Source: Lysinibacillus sp. FSL K6-0232
Lineage (GTDB): Bacteria; Bacillota; Bacilli; Bacillales_A; Planococcaceae
DNA: 64,000 nucleotides
NCBI RefSeq assembly: GCF_038008325.1
Contig: NZ_JBBOYW010000001.1
Span: forward strand, 3,627,501 to 3,691,500
Direction: 5' to 3'
Below, piece by piece: positions 16,425-26,009 of the stretch (the first letter of the stretch is position 1; each line of letters opens with the position of its first letter). A model generated the notes under the pieces. The model ran no database searches. It was not told the DNA's origin and was given only the letters and a program-made list of their open reading frames with translations. Position numbers and translations under genes: made by a program.

Positions 16425-17735
16425 CTACTTTTTTACTATGTTGAAATTTGAGCCTAGTAATAACCAGTTTTGCGGGAATGGCAGCCCTAGTTTCCAATAG
16501 CCAATACCTCGAAGCTGATATTGCTTAATAAGATTAAATTTGGCTTGAATCGACCTAGCATCTTCAAACCATACCATATGTGCTCTGCCCTGCTCATCAT
16601 AATATTCAAAGAACGGCGCTTGAGCTCGCCAATCATATTGAATAGCAGCATGATAACGTTTTGCTACCTCAATCGCTCTTTGTGGACTAAGTGCCTCTGC
16701 ATAAGGTCCTCCCTGTACAAAGGGTAATGTCCAATCATAGCCATATAAATTTTGCCCAAGCATAATTTTATGTGCGGGTATCTCACTAACCGCATATTTC
16801 ACAACTGCCTCCACTTCAGGCAATGGAGAAACAGCCATTGGTGGTCCTGCAGAATATCCCCATTCATAGGTCATTAGTAATGCAAAATCTACAATTTCTC
16901 CATGTGCTCGATAATCATGTGCCCCTGTCCACTGTCCTGTGGTGTCATCTCTTGTTTTAGGTGCTAATGCTGTAGATACGGTATAGCCTTGCGCATGAAA
17001 TTTTTCAACGGCTCTTCTTAAAAAGTTATTATAGGCTTGTCGTTGGTCAGTAGGTAGGCTTTCAAAATCAAAATGAATATCTTTCACATCTCCTAAGCGC
17101 TTTGCCTCTACAAGAATATTGTCAAAGAGTATATCCTGCACGGCGGTACTTTGAAAAATATCTCGTGCCAGCTCACCACTAAAAGCAAAATCCTCCAGAT
17201 TGGAAATAACCATTGCAAGAGAGGCTCCTGTGTCATTTATGATTTGTGTAACACCTTGACTTGGTGGTTTCTGTAAGCTACCATCTCGTTTTACCTCATA
17301 GCTAAACAATGCTAAATATGTTAAATACGGTCCCGCTTCTCTAGCCTGCTCTAACAGTGTTTCGCTAACGGCTGTTCCTCTTGGCTCTAAATATGCCAAT
17401 GTTTCTGCTGTTGTTTTGGGTGGTTGTGGAATATAGAGCCTTAGCCCAATAGATAATATTTGATTGGGATGAATGCCATTTACTTGAGCAAGCGTTAGAT
17501 AGTTTATACCGAAGCGCTGTCCAATTGACCATAAGCTATCGCCCGGCTGTACATAATAAAAGCTCCCAACAATCGGAATGACAAGAGCTTGCCCCACCAC
17601 TAATTGGTCTGGCTCTGGAATTTGATTGGCATCTACAATACTTTGAACCGTAGTCCCATATGCCTGTGCAATACCCCATAAAGACTCACCAGCTTGTACA
17701 ACATGTATTTGAATGATATTGCCTCCTTCTAACAT
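16425..17735 (-). CDS. LysM-GH18 glycosidase, SleL/YaaH-like spore cortex-lytic enzyme
   Basis: The protein has two LysM modules (IHVVQAGESLWGIAQAYGTT and YYVQPGDSLWSIGQRFGINY), then a glycoside hydrolase family 18 domain. The latter has the catalytic strand DIHFDFESL (acid Glu near residue 230 from this start) and LLMTYEWGYSAGPP. Relatives YaaH/SleL are spore N-acetylglucosaminidases that trim cortex fragments at germination. No signal peptide is seen, as in spore-coat relatives. The ATG at 17735 has no ribosome site. An excellent GGAGG lies inside the next codons and would serve a non-standard ATT or ATC start at 17714 or 17717, giving MIQIHVVQAGES, the usual start of this family. No terminator was identified. 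Confidence 0.85.
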   Translation of the reverse strand: MLEGGNIIQIHVVQAGESLWGIAQAYGTTVQSIVDANQIPEPDQLVVGQALVIPIVGSFYYVQPGDSLWSIGQRFGINYLTLAQVNGIHPNQILSIGLRLYIPQPPKTTAETLAYLEPRGTAVSETLLEQAREAGPYLTYLALFSYEVKRDGSLQKPPSQGVTQIINDTGASLAMVISNLEDFAFSGELARDIFQSTAVQDILFDNILVEAKRLGDVKDIHFDFESLPTDQRQAYNNFLRRAVEKFHAQGYTVSTALAPKTRDDTTGQWTGAHDYRAHGEIVDFALLMTYEWGYSAGPPMAVSPLPEVEAVVKYAVSEIPAHKIMLGQNLYGYDWTLPFVQGGPYAEALSPQRAIEVAKRYHAAIQYDWRAQAPFFEYYDEQGRAHMVWFEDARSIQAKFNLIKQYQLRGIGYWKLGLPFPQNWLLLGSNFNIVKK

Positions 17736-17805
17736 GATACAATCACACTTATAAACCTTATGATAGCTATATGGAAAAGATGTCTTACAAAAAAATCCAT
17801 CGCCA

Positions 17806-18351
17806 CTAAAAGCGAATGGATTTTTCTTGCTCAATATTTTTATAACAGACTCTGTAATAATAATTAACTACTACAAATGCACTAAGCTGTGCCAGAGAGC
17901 CTAGGAAGCTAATTATATCTCGTATACTCGCCTCTATATTGATAGCAAAAGCTTGAACAACAAAGCCTCCTAGCATACATATCATAAAAATTTGATAGGC
18001 TTTAAAGGTTTTCGCTTCTAATGGCTCATTTCGATACATATATAGCAATAATTGAAACACATAGTACATAAAAACAATAAACAAAAACTGTATAAACTGT
18101 GTGCTAATCCCTTGAAATATTTCCAGTCCAAACCATTGAGCAATCTCTACAATAAAGGACAATACCATTAAAATAATAGCAAAGTTCTTTGTCCAGCGTT
18201 TTAAATTATGGAAGGCTGGTAACAAATGAATACCAACTATAAAAAATAAATAGCCAAGAAAATCTGGTAAAATATCTGGTATCCAAAAAAAGTGTAAATC
18301 CAAAAAGATAAAGGCGAAACCATTCGATAAATATACATATGGATTTTTCAT
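17806..18351 (-). CDS. Hypothetical membrane protein of the ECF sigma operon
   Basis: The 181-residue integral membrane protein has about five hydrophobic segments (roughly 5-40, 55-75, 85-110, 118-140, 143-165) joined by short basic or acidic loops. I do not recognise the family. Its start overlaps the stop of the preceding membrane gene by four bases (ATGA), which in turn overlaps the sigma factor gene. The three are one translationally coupled operon. Because such genes usually encode the sigma factor's regulators or targets, it may help sense envelope stress, but this rests on context only. Confidence 0.65.
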   Translation of the reverse strand: MKNPYVYLSNGFAFIFLDLHFFWIPDILPDFLGYLFFIVGIHLLPAFHNLKRWTKNFAIILMVLSFIVEIAQWFGLEIFQGISTQFIQFLFIVFMYYVFQLLLYMYRNEPLEAKTFKAYQIFMICMLGGFVVQAFAINIEASIRDIISFLGSLAQLSAFVVVNYYYRVCYKNIEQEKSIRF

Positions 18352-18827
18352 TGCTCCCCCTCCTTATATGTTTGCCCCTTCAGCAATGTGCTTTCTTGTT
18401 GATCCTTAATTGTGGCAGGCTGTTCGATTTGCTCCTCCTTATATTGCTCTGCATAAATGATATTTCCTAACCATGCGATCAATGATAATGAAAACGTCAT
18501 ATAAACAAGCTTGCCCTTTGTTAATCCCTTGTAATAAACCAAGACGATAAACAATAATAGTCCAAGCATTGCAACAATAAGCATAACGTTTCCAAATAAA
18601 TTTCCCTCTCCATACAAAACTTTAGCAGCTTGCTTTCGTTCCAATGATTGCCCTGTTATAACGAGTACTAAAAAGGCGAGCGTTGCGAATGTTACTGCAA
18701 GTGTAAGCATGGCTGGTAGCGAAAATCGTTTCCTTTTTTGTCGCTGGTTGCTTATTAAGGCTTGTCGTAATTGTTTTGAAAACTGCTTATTTGGCTCTAA
18801 ATCGGGGCGCTTTATTTTATATTTCAT
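18348..18827 (-). CDS. Hypothetical membrane protein, candidate anti-sigma factor
   Basis: This 159-residue protein has a basic cytoplasmic N-terminus (about 1-38, NKQFSKQLRQALISNQRQKRKR). Three hydrophobic segments follow (about 39-62, 80-100, 108-128), then a polar Glu/Gln-rich tail. It lies directly after the ECF sigma gene with a four-base ATGA overlap. That is the usual position of a membrane anti-sigma factor. The N-terminus is short and has no visible zinc-binding anti-sigma motif (HxxxCxxC). The anti-sigma assignment is therefore an inference from gene order and topology. Confidence 0.6.
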   Translation of the reverse strand: MKYKIKRPDLEPNKQFSKQLRQALISNQRQKRKRFSLPAMLTLAVTFATLAFLVLVITGQSLERKQAAKVLYGEGNLFGNVMLIVAMLGLLLFIVLVYYKGLTKGKLVYMTFSLSLIAWLGNIIYAEQYKEEQIEQPATIKDQQESTLLKGQTYKEGEQ

Positions 18828-19336
18828 AAATCATCCCTCCCCACCCTTTTTCGAAGCCTTGTCATTGCTCGGTGAAAGTCGACACGTACCTTTACCTCTG
18901 AAATCCCCAATATCGCTGCTGTTTCCTGAATGGTGTAGTCCTTTAACATACGACAAATAATAATTGTGCGATCATGCGATTTTAATGTCATTAATGCCTC
19001 CTGAATGAATTGCCATTGCTCACGCTGCTCAACGACCTCCAAGGGCTTTGGCACGTCCTTTATAGATGGCTGCCAGCTAAGCTTCTCAAGTAAAAGACGC
19101 TTTATTTTTTGCTTTCTATGTATATCCATCGCTGTATTGCGAGCAATGGATAAAATCCATGTTTTAACCTTTTCTTTGTTCCTCAACTTATCTAATTGCT
19201 TTAGCACCTTGAAAAATGTTTCCTGTGTAATATCCTCTGCTTCCTCTCGGCTATTCGTATAATAAAGCGCAAAATGATACACATCTCGATGATATAAGTC
19301 GTACAAACGTTCTATTTTAAGCGTATTCTTCGGCAA
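18824..19336 (-). CDS. ECF-subfamily RNA polymerase sigma factor
   Basis: This 170-residue group-4 sigma factor has region 2 (YDLYHRDVYHFALYYTNSREEAEDITQETFFKVLKQ, with the core-binding D-I-T-Q-E-T-F) and region 4 (IIICRMLKDYTIQETAAILGISEVKVRVDFHRAMTRLRK, a helix-turn-helix). The two are joined by a short linker, with no region 3. The start is TTG at 19336 behind GGGGGTG. Upstream is an ECF-type promoter (TGTAAC, 16 bases, CGAC), so it probably activates its own operon together with two overlapping membrane-protein genes. The regulon and the signal are unknown. Confidence 0.87.
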   Translation of the reverse strand: MPKNTLKIERLYDLYHRDVYHFALYYTNSREEAEDITQETFFKVLKQLDKLRNKEKVKTWILSIARNTAMDIHRKQKIKRLLLEKLSWQPSIKDVPKPLEVVEQREQWQFIQEALMTLKSHDRTIIICRMLKDYTIQETAAILGISEVKVRVDFHRAMTRLRKRVGRDDL

Positions 19337-19366
19337 AGCTTCACCCCCTTTTTACCTTACAAATAA

Positions 19367-19392
19367 GTCGTAGCATAGCCTTTTTTGTTACA
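19367..19392 (-). promoter_or_regulatory. ECF-type autoregulatory promoter
   Basis: On the minus strand, TGTAAC (19387-19392), a 16-base spacer and CGAC (19367-19370) fit the ECF sigma pattern TGAAAC-N16-CGT(C/A), 31 bases before the sigma gene start. This is a by-eye match with one difference in each box. Confidence 0.5.
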
Positions 19393-19490
19393 CATTTCCC
19401 ACAAAATTTTTGTAGAACTAGCATCATATGCCTTATTCTTTTTGCAGTTATCGCTCTTGTATAATGAAGCTATGATAAGGAGGTGTTAGG

Positions 19491-19910
19491 TTGCGTTTAT
19501 TTTACCAACAAAAAGTCATCGGTAAGAAATCACGTAAGCTTCAACAAATCCCATTTTTTATCGAGGAGCCTGTCACAACATTACAAGATTTGCTTATTCA
19601 GCTTGTCACACAAGAGGTACAGCGATATAACGAAAAAATAGTTGATACACCGCTTTACCTCGATTTAACAAACCAGCAATTGGAAGAGGCAGCCCAATAT
19701 GGCAAAGTACATTTTGGAGAGAAGAAAAACAGCACTATACAACAGGTTGACCAAGCCATCTCCACAATGCTACAAGCTTTTGAGGATGAGTTATTTTTAG
19801 TGCTTCATCATGAGGAAGCCATGCAATCACTCGCTACACCATTAACCATACAGGAAGACGATGTTTTTACATTTATTAAACTATCAATGCTTGCAGGACG
19901 CATTTGGTAA
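19491..19910 (+). CDS. Hypothetical protein preceding the DUF4132 gene
   Basis: The 139-residue cytoplasmic protein starts at TTG behind AGGAGG. It begins MRLFYQQKVIGKKSRKLQQI and is largely helical and acidic towards the C-terminus (FEDELFLVLHHEEAMQSL). I see no known motif. It is separated by 12 bases from the large DUF4132 gene, which has its own strong ribosome site (AAGGAGG), so the two form an operon and probably work together. The phrase PLYLDLTNQQLEEAAQYGKVHFGEKKN is reminiscent of small proteins encoded beside DUF4132 genes, but I cannot name a family. Confidence 0.6.
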   Translation: MRLFYQQKVIGKKSRKLQQIPFFIEEPVTTLQDLLIQLVTQEVQRYNEKIVDTPLYLDLTNQQLEEAAQYGKVHFGEKKNSTIQQVDQAISTMLQAFEDELFLVLHHEEAMQSLATPLTIQEDDVFTFIKLSMLAGRIW

Positions 19911-19922
19911 GGAGGGGCTTTT

Positions 19923-22900
19923 ATGACATTATCACATGAACAAAAAACGCATTTTCAACATATAGTCGATACCGCACCTACAGCTATACAGCCACTAGCA
20001 ACAGCCTTATTCAAATATATGGACAACCGTGACGATGATATTGAACGGTTAATTGCCACACAGCACTACCAAACACTTCAGGAGCTCTTTAATGGACCAT
20101 TCTTTGATGTGCTTACCCTTTTTTCTTCACAGGAACGCGCAAATACAATTAAAACGCTAGCACTACGGTTTGACACAACTATGTTTCAAACAGGTATTTT
20201 GCGTCGATCATTCCGCTCAGCTCAGCCTGTACAAGATCACCTTTTTCAATGCCTTCAACTAATAGAAGAAATGCTAACGTTTGAGGAAATTAGTTTGCAG
20301 GAGCTGTTGACTAAGCATCAGCAATATGAACATGGAACATATCCAAACTATCATGCCTATGTTTTGAAAAAAGACAAGATAAAGGTAATTGATTTTACAG
20401 TTTTTGAGCAATTGCTTGCTGAAGAGCTATCCTTACAAAATACTTTGATTGAAGAGGCAGTTGAGAGTATTTTATTTGATGAGCATCGCAGTAGCTTTTT
20501 TGGTTATCCACTTATTCGTGGCATTTTTAAATCAACGAATACACGCATGCATGAGGCACTTGGTAAACTACTTGTAGCGGCAGCACGTCAAGAAGGGCTA
20601 CGACAAGCTATTGTGGAAAATATCGACCATGGTAATCTTGAGGCACAGTTGAAAATGATGAAGCTTATTCAAGAGCATAAGCTTACACGCTTCTCCTCTG
20701 TTATTCGTGCAATCGATACATGGATGGGGCTTGGCTATAATAGCTTTGATAATCAAAAGATAACAGAGGAAGTATTATCTTTAGCTATTCAGGCAATCGA
20801 GGAGGATAGCTTTACTGAAGAATTATTACAAAGCGAGCGTACAATTGATATTTTCGTTGCACTTTGGGCAATCTCCACAAAAGATTATACAAAGCTTGAT
20901 GCTGTGCTGCCTGAGCTATTGAAGCGTGACAAACATATTCAGCTTACAGCACTTGCCTTTTTAAAAAATCTATCTAAGATTCCCTTTACAGCACCATATG
21001 TAAAGGAACTGATTTTAACGACAAAGGATATTGAGTTGTTTGCTTTTGCATGGGGCAATTTTATTTATGCCAATCACTATATTAATAGTGAGTATGCTCA
21101 AGATAATGATTGGGATAAAACGTTGCAAAGCTTTATGCAGGAAAATGTTCAGCTACAAGGGATTGAATATCCATTTTTTGAGCAGATTGAATGGGCAAAA
21201 AGTGAAATCTCTAAAGAAGGACTTACAATTACAGGGAAGCCATTACCCTTTGTCTTTGTACATCTATTATTAGAGGACTTAGTTTCCATCCAAATTATTT
21301 TGGCACATCATGTACAGGATGAAGCATTGTTCCAACGAATTATTGCACAGGCAGATTCCTATTCACCAACGAGCAGAATTGGTTTACTAAATATTTACTG
21401 TCTGCACCCAACAACACAGGGACAGCGTGAATTTCTCTTTAGCTCTCTACGCGATCGAAGCTCCATTAATCGCTCCATCGCACTTAAGAAAATACACGAG
21501 CTAACACCAACGACAGATGAAATATTAAAAATTGAAGATTTATTAGCTAATAAATCAGGGGCTCTACGTAAAGAAGCAATTTCACTCCTAAAGGTACAGC
21601 CGCAGGACAGTGTTTTACAAAGCGCTGAAAGATTGATTAAAGATCGTAAGCAATTAAAGCGTCTTGGAGGGCTTGAATTATTGCTAGAGGCCTCCAAAAA
21701 ATCTGCTATAGCAAATGAGCAAATTATTGCTCTTTGTGCATTATTGCCAAAAGTAACAAAGAACGAGCAAGTGCTATTAGATCAGCTAGTGACACAGGAT
21801 GTACCAGAATATAATGAGCATAATGGCTATGGCTTATATACGCCACACCCTCCTGTTCAATATGACAGCATTACTAGCGGAGCGATTAATATGAATGCTG
21901 GCGAACCTTGGCAGCAGCTTGTTCCATTATATGTACAATCACCAACACCATTAGAGAAATTCTTTCAATACGATGTTACAAAGCTACTGCATAAACTTGA
22001 GCAGCTTATTCACATCCTTGATGAAAATGCTGATTATGAGTATGAAACCTATCAATGGAATGATACAACAATTACGACAACATTAGATCAAAGATATAGT
22101 TTGATAGCTACTAAAACAACTAATCAGCACCAAGCAAATCTTGATGTGCATCCAATACCAGAGAAAATTGTGCAATGGATTCAAACATCTATGTTTAGCT
22201 GTGAAGATTTAGCCTATTTTAACTTTTACAATGACCTATACGAATATCCTACTGCTCAAGATCTTACAGAGGAAGCTCATACGCTAATTGCTCCCTTCTT
22301 CCATTATGAAGAAATCAAAAAGAATATCGCCAAATTTAATGCTTTAAAGCATAAATATACGCTTGAACAAATCTTTGCTGTGCTTATGCAGGATAACAAA
22401 CATATTGAGGAAGAATCCGTGTTGCATAAGGAAGCAATCACTTTATTAGAACAGCACTCGCCAGCATTTAACAGCTTTGAGCAGGCAGTTGGTATTATGC
22501 TACAGCTCTTACAGCAACTTTCTGCTGAGCAATGGCAAATTAATATACGAGATAACAGCTATTATTACTACCGTGCTACATTGACAATTATTGATTTAGA
22601 TGTGATTCAACTATTTGTAGATCGTTGCCTAGCTGACTACTCAACTTATTGTTGAAAAGAATGGCAAGCGTTTAAAAAATATTCCTGCCGCACTTAAAAA
22701 ACATGCGGATGTTGTTGCCTTGCAGGAAGCACGCAAGGAATTACAAGAACAATATAAACGAGCACGTCCAGCACTTGAGCAAGCAATGGAAATAGAAACG
22801 GTATTCCCTGCTGAGGAGCTTCTCCATTTATTAGATCATCCAATTTTAGCACCTCTTTTACAAAAGCTAGTCTTTAAATGTAATGAGCATCTTGGCATGC

Positions 22901-23778
22901 TTACTTCAGAGGGCTTGCAATTAGTATCAGCAGATATTATGCCACTTGCACCAACAGCAACTTTAAAAATCGCGCATCCCTACCACCTGCTTGAAAGTGG
23001 GCAATGGCGACAATGGCAAGCCTATCTATTTGAACATAAAATACAGCAACCATTTAAGCAAGTATTCCGTGAGCTGTATATCATTAATGCTGATGAAAAG
23101 GGGCAAAAGCAATCATCACGCTATGCAGGACATCAGGTAAATCCATCACAAGCAGTAGCGTTGTTAAAAACACGAGGCTGGCAAATTAGCTATGAAAGTG
23201 GACCGCGTAAAGTTTATTATAAGGAAAATATTGTGGCATCTCTCTATGCACAGGCAGATTGGTTTACACCAGCAGAAATTGAAGCACCTACGATTGAAGG
23301 CGTTTATTTCTATGATCGCTTAACAGGCAAAAATATCGCTTTAGATACTATTCCTGCAACGATATTCTCTGAGGTTATGCGTGATATTGATCTTGTTGTA
23401 AGTGTTGCGCATATTGGTGGTGTAGACCCTGAGGCAAGTCATTCTACCATTGAAATGCGCAGTGTTATTGTTGAGGAATTAGTGAAATTACTAAAGCTAA
23501 GCAATGTAGAAGTGAAAAAGCAGCATGCGCTTATTACAGGAAAACTTGCCAGCTATTCCTTACATCTAGGCAGTGGCGTCGTACACCAAGTGGGCGGCTC
23601 AATGATTCCCATTATCGCTGTGCCAGCTCAGCATCGCGGACGTATTTTCCTGCCAATGGTAGATGATGACCCACGCACGGCTGAAATTATGTCAAAGCTG
23701 TTATTACTAAGTGAAGATACAAAAATAAAAGACCCAGCCATACTAGGTCATATTCGTAGCTATGAACAAATGAGTTAA
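19923..23778 (+). pseudogene. DUF4132 (MolR/YehI-like) gene interrupted by a frameshift
   Basis: The first frame runs from the ATG at 19923 (910 residues) to a stop at 22655. The same protein continues one frame over from about 22640, through KNGKRLKNIPAALKKHADVV, to 23778. Removing one base in the stretch GACTACTCAA (about 22636-22645) gives one frame of about 1,284 residues, the expected size for this family. The N-terminal two thirds are helical HEAT-like repeats. The C-terminal part has the DUF4132 hallmarks VSVAHIGGVDPEASHSTIEM, GSGVVHQVGGSMIPIIAVP and RIFLPMVDDDPRTAEI. No ribosome site or natural start precedes the second part. Either the gene is inactivated or a sequencing indel is present. 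E. coli relatives include MolR and YehI; the function is not established. Confidence 0.85.
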
Positions 23779-23791
23779 AAATATGTATAGC

Positions 23792-23825
23792 AAAAACAGG
23801 TGATTATGAAAGATCACCTGTTTTT
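23792..23825. terminator. Bidirectional terminator between the DUF4132 and TOPRIM-like genes
   Basis: A 13-bp stem AAAAACAGGTGAT/ATCACCTGTTTTT (23792-23804 with 23813-23825) has T-rich ends on both strands and separates two convergent genes. Confidence 0.9.
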
Positions 23826-24555
23826 ATTGTTCATCCGTTTTAATCATATCAAATAATAGTGGTACATTCGTTCCTCGCTGTAATGAATGACAGCCTTCCA
23901 TTAAATGTCCCCAGCTTTTGCGCATTTTTTCCTTGTAAGGTAGCATCGCATCTACTGGCACATATGCTTTTAAATAGTCCTCAATCGTACCTGATAGATT
24001 TTCGATAAAGGCATCCGCTTTTTGAATTTTCTCTGTTGCAATTTCATTGCGTTCATCCCATAATACATGCTCTAAGTTTGTAGAAAAATAAAAAAGCTGA
24101 TAAGGCACTTGCAAACGTTGAATGCTAAAATGGTCATGGGCAATTAAAATCTTGGCATTCTTGGCCTTCATTTCATTGCGCTGTTCAATTTGCTCCTTGC
24201 GCTTAGCTGACTTTACTAAGATCGCATCCTCTGTATAAAATAGATTTTGCTTAATACTCTCATCTACCTTGACATATTCAGGCGCAATAAAACAACCATC
24301 TGCATCTGTAATATGGACAACGGCTGTTAAATCCTTTGCTAAAAACTTATATTTTTCTAAATAACTTTGAATCGCTTGTACAACACTATTTTTAATATTG
24401 GGCACACGCTTATGCTTATCCCATTTTGTTAACATATCCTCACGCTGCACATCAAAGCGTATGGTCGAATTTGCAAAATGGGCATCTAAATAATCCTCTA
24501 AAATAACTTGCTCTGTCTGCCCTTCAACAATAATTAATAGCACCTTTTTAGTCAT
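23824..24555 (-). CDS. TOPRIM/RloB-like putative nuclease partner of an AAA ATPase
   Basis: The 243-residue protein begins MTKKVLLIIVEGQTEQVI. E-G-x-T-E at residues 11-15 and HITDADG (Asp at 84 and 86) are the acidic Glu and D-x-D pattern of TOPRIM-fold nucleases of the RloB/OLD type. The C-terminal half is charged and I do not recognise it. Its ATG overlaps the stop of the upstream ATPase gene by eight bases, so the two are translationally coupled. Such ATPase plus TOPRIM pairs occur in anti-phage systems (OLD-type, PARIS, AbiL). Which, if any, applies is an inference. A strong terminator follows. Confidence 0.72.
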   Translation of the reverse strand: MTKKVLLIIVEGQTEQVILEDYLDAHFANSTIRFDVQREDMLTKWDKHKRVPNIKNSVVQAIQSYLEKYKFLAKDLTAVVHITDADGCFIAPEYVKVDESIKQNLFYTEDAILVKSAKRKEQIEQRNEMKAKNAKILIAHDHFSIQRLQVPYQLFYFSTNLEHVLWDERNEIATEKIQKADAFIENLSGTIEDYLKAYVPVDAMLPYKEKMRKSWGHLMEGCHSLQRGTNVPLLFDMIKTDEQ

Positions 24556-25876
24556 GCTGTACACCCGCTTTACGAAAGGCACGCTTTATTTTAAATGTTT
24601 TTGTTTCCTTATAAAGCTCCTCATCCTGCCCACCAAGCTGAATGGCACGAAGATATGCATCTCTTGCGTTATTTGCTTCTTTCATACCTTTTAACTGTAT
24701 ATAACGATGATTATCATTTGTTGTTGTAAACCATAGATTGTTAATTGCTAACACCTCTAACACACGTAGATTATGGGATGTAAAAATAAGCTGCCCTTTT
24801 CCATCCTCATCTATCACTGTTAACAGCTCCCCTAGCAAATATTCAAAAATACCTGAATCTAACTCATCAATAACAACACAAGCATTAGGGTTATTGTAAA
24901 CAGCAATCAGCACGCTAAGAATGGCGATAATTTTTAAAATCCCCTCTGACTCTGTGCGTAAGGGCAATGCTTGCTCACCACGCTGGGATAAAAATTCAAA
25001 GCGCATACCCTGCTCACCACTATCCAGCGTCTGCTTTGTAATCACATTAATCTTGATGGTTAGCTCTGGAATAATCGCCGATAGCACACGATTGCTTTGC
25101 TCAATTACCTCGCAGAGCGCGTAAAAGGCATCCTCTGGCAATAAGGCTGGTCCCTTTAAATCATAAGGAATAAGACCTCTTGTTTTTTCTAGATGAATAC
25201 TAAAGGGCATCATTCGTTCTTCAAATAATGGCGCGATATTTTGCGTATTCACAACATGTAAATCACGATTAAAATCAATAGCAATATTGTGCAATAGCTG
25301 TATTTCCTGTTCAGAAAGTCGTGCTTGTACGAAAGGCTGTAAATCTTTATGGAATAAAAAAGATTGATATTGCTTTCTTGCTAACTGTTGAAGGACAAGT
25401 AATTGAATGCGTACTTCCTCATTAATATTCGCTAGACTTGATTTTCGAATATGCACATCCTGCTCTGTGACAGCCATTAAAACTTTAGCACGCTTGCCTT
25501 TAATATTTTCTTTATAAGAAAGACGTTCTACTATTGGATAGAGTCGATGCTGATCCTCCTGTAGCTCCACATAATAGAAGACAAAAAATGCGCCAAATTC
25601 ATTCTCCACTAAAAATTCGAAATCAAGGCTTGCTGTTTGCTCCCCAGCCATAATTAAGCGTTTGTTCTGTGCAGGTAGCTTGCTATCACCTGAAAGCAGC
25701 GTTTTTAATAACGCAAATGCGTCTACAATGGTCGTTTTGCCTGAGCCATTTTGTCCATACAAGCCAACAACATTTGCCTGTAGAAATGTATCAAAACTCA
25801 CCGTAAGTACAAGTTCACCATGCCCTACATTTCGTAAATTTTGCATAGTTATTTTTTTCACTTTGATGATTGCCAT
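24548..25876 (-). CDS. AAA/OLD-like ATPase of a two-gene putative defence module
   Basis: This 442-residue SMC/ABC-like ATPase begins with IKVKKITMQNLRNVGHGEL. It has Walker A GQNGSGKTT at residues 41-49, a signature-like region with TESEGILKIIAILSVL, Walker B ACVVIDELDSG (about 335) and a switch His in LIFTSHNLRVLE. This is the AAA_15/AAA_21 layout of OLD-type, AbiL-type and AriA-type ATPases, with a long inserted middle region and no transmembrane segment. The gene overlaps the downstream TOPRIM-like gene. Together they could sense phage and trigger a nuclease; housekeeping DNA repair is an alternative. The start has no strong ribosome site in view. Confidence 0.75.
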   Translation of the reverse strand: MAIIKVKKITMQNLRNVGHGELVLTVSFDTFLQANVVGLYGQNGSGKTTIVDAFALLKTLLSGDSKLPAQNKRLIMAGEQTASLDFEFLVENEFGAFFVFYYVELQEDQHRLYPIVERLSYKENIKGKRAKVLMAVTEQDVHIRKSSLANINEEVRIQLLVLQQLARKQYQSFLFHKDLQPFVQARLSEQEIQLLHNIAIDFNRDLHVVNTQNIAPLFEERMMPFSIHLEKTRGLIPYDLKGPALLPEDAFYALCEVIEQSNRVLSAIIPELTIKINVITKQTLDSGEQGMRFEFLSQRGEQALPLRTESEGILKIIAILSVLIAVYNNPNACVVIDELDSGIFEYLLGELLTVIDEDGKGQLIFTSHNLRVLEVLAINNLWFTTTNDNHRYIQLKGMKEANNARDAYLRAIQLGGQDEELYKETKTFKIKRAFRKAGVQHD

Positions 25877-26009
25877 TTGCTAAACATCCTTTAGCTTTTT
25901 TCACCTAGTATAAGGAAAATTATGCTGTTTTATAACCATGTTAGTTTTTAGCCTATGACAATCATCCGTATAGGCATATAGTAGAAAAAATAAAGAAAGG
26001 TGTGTTTTA

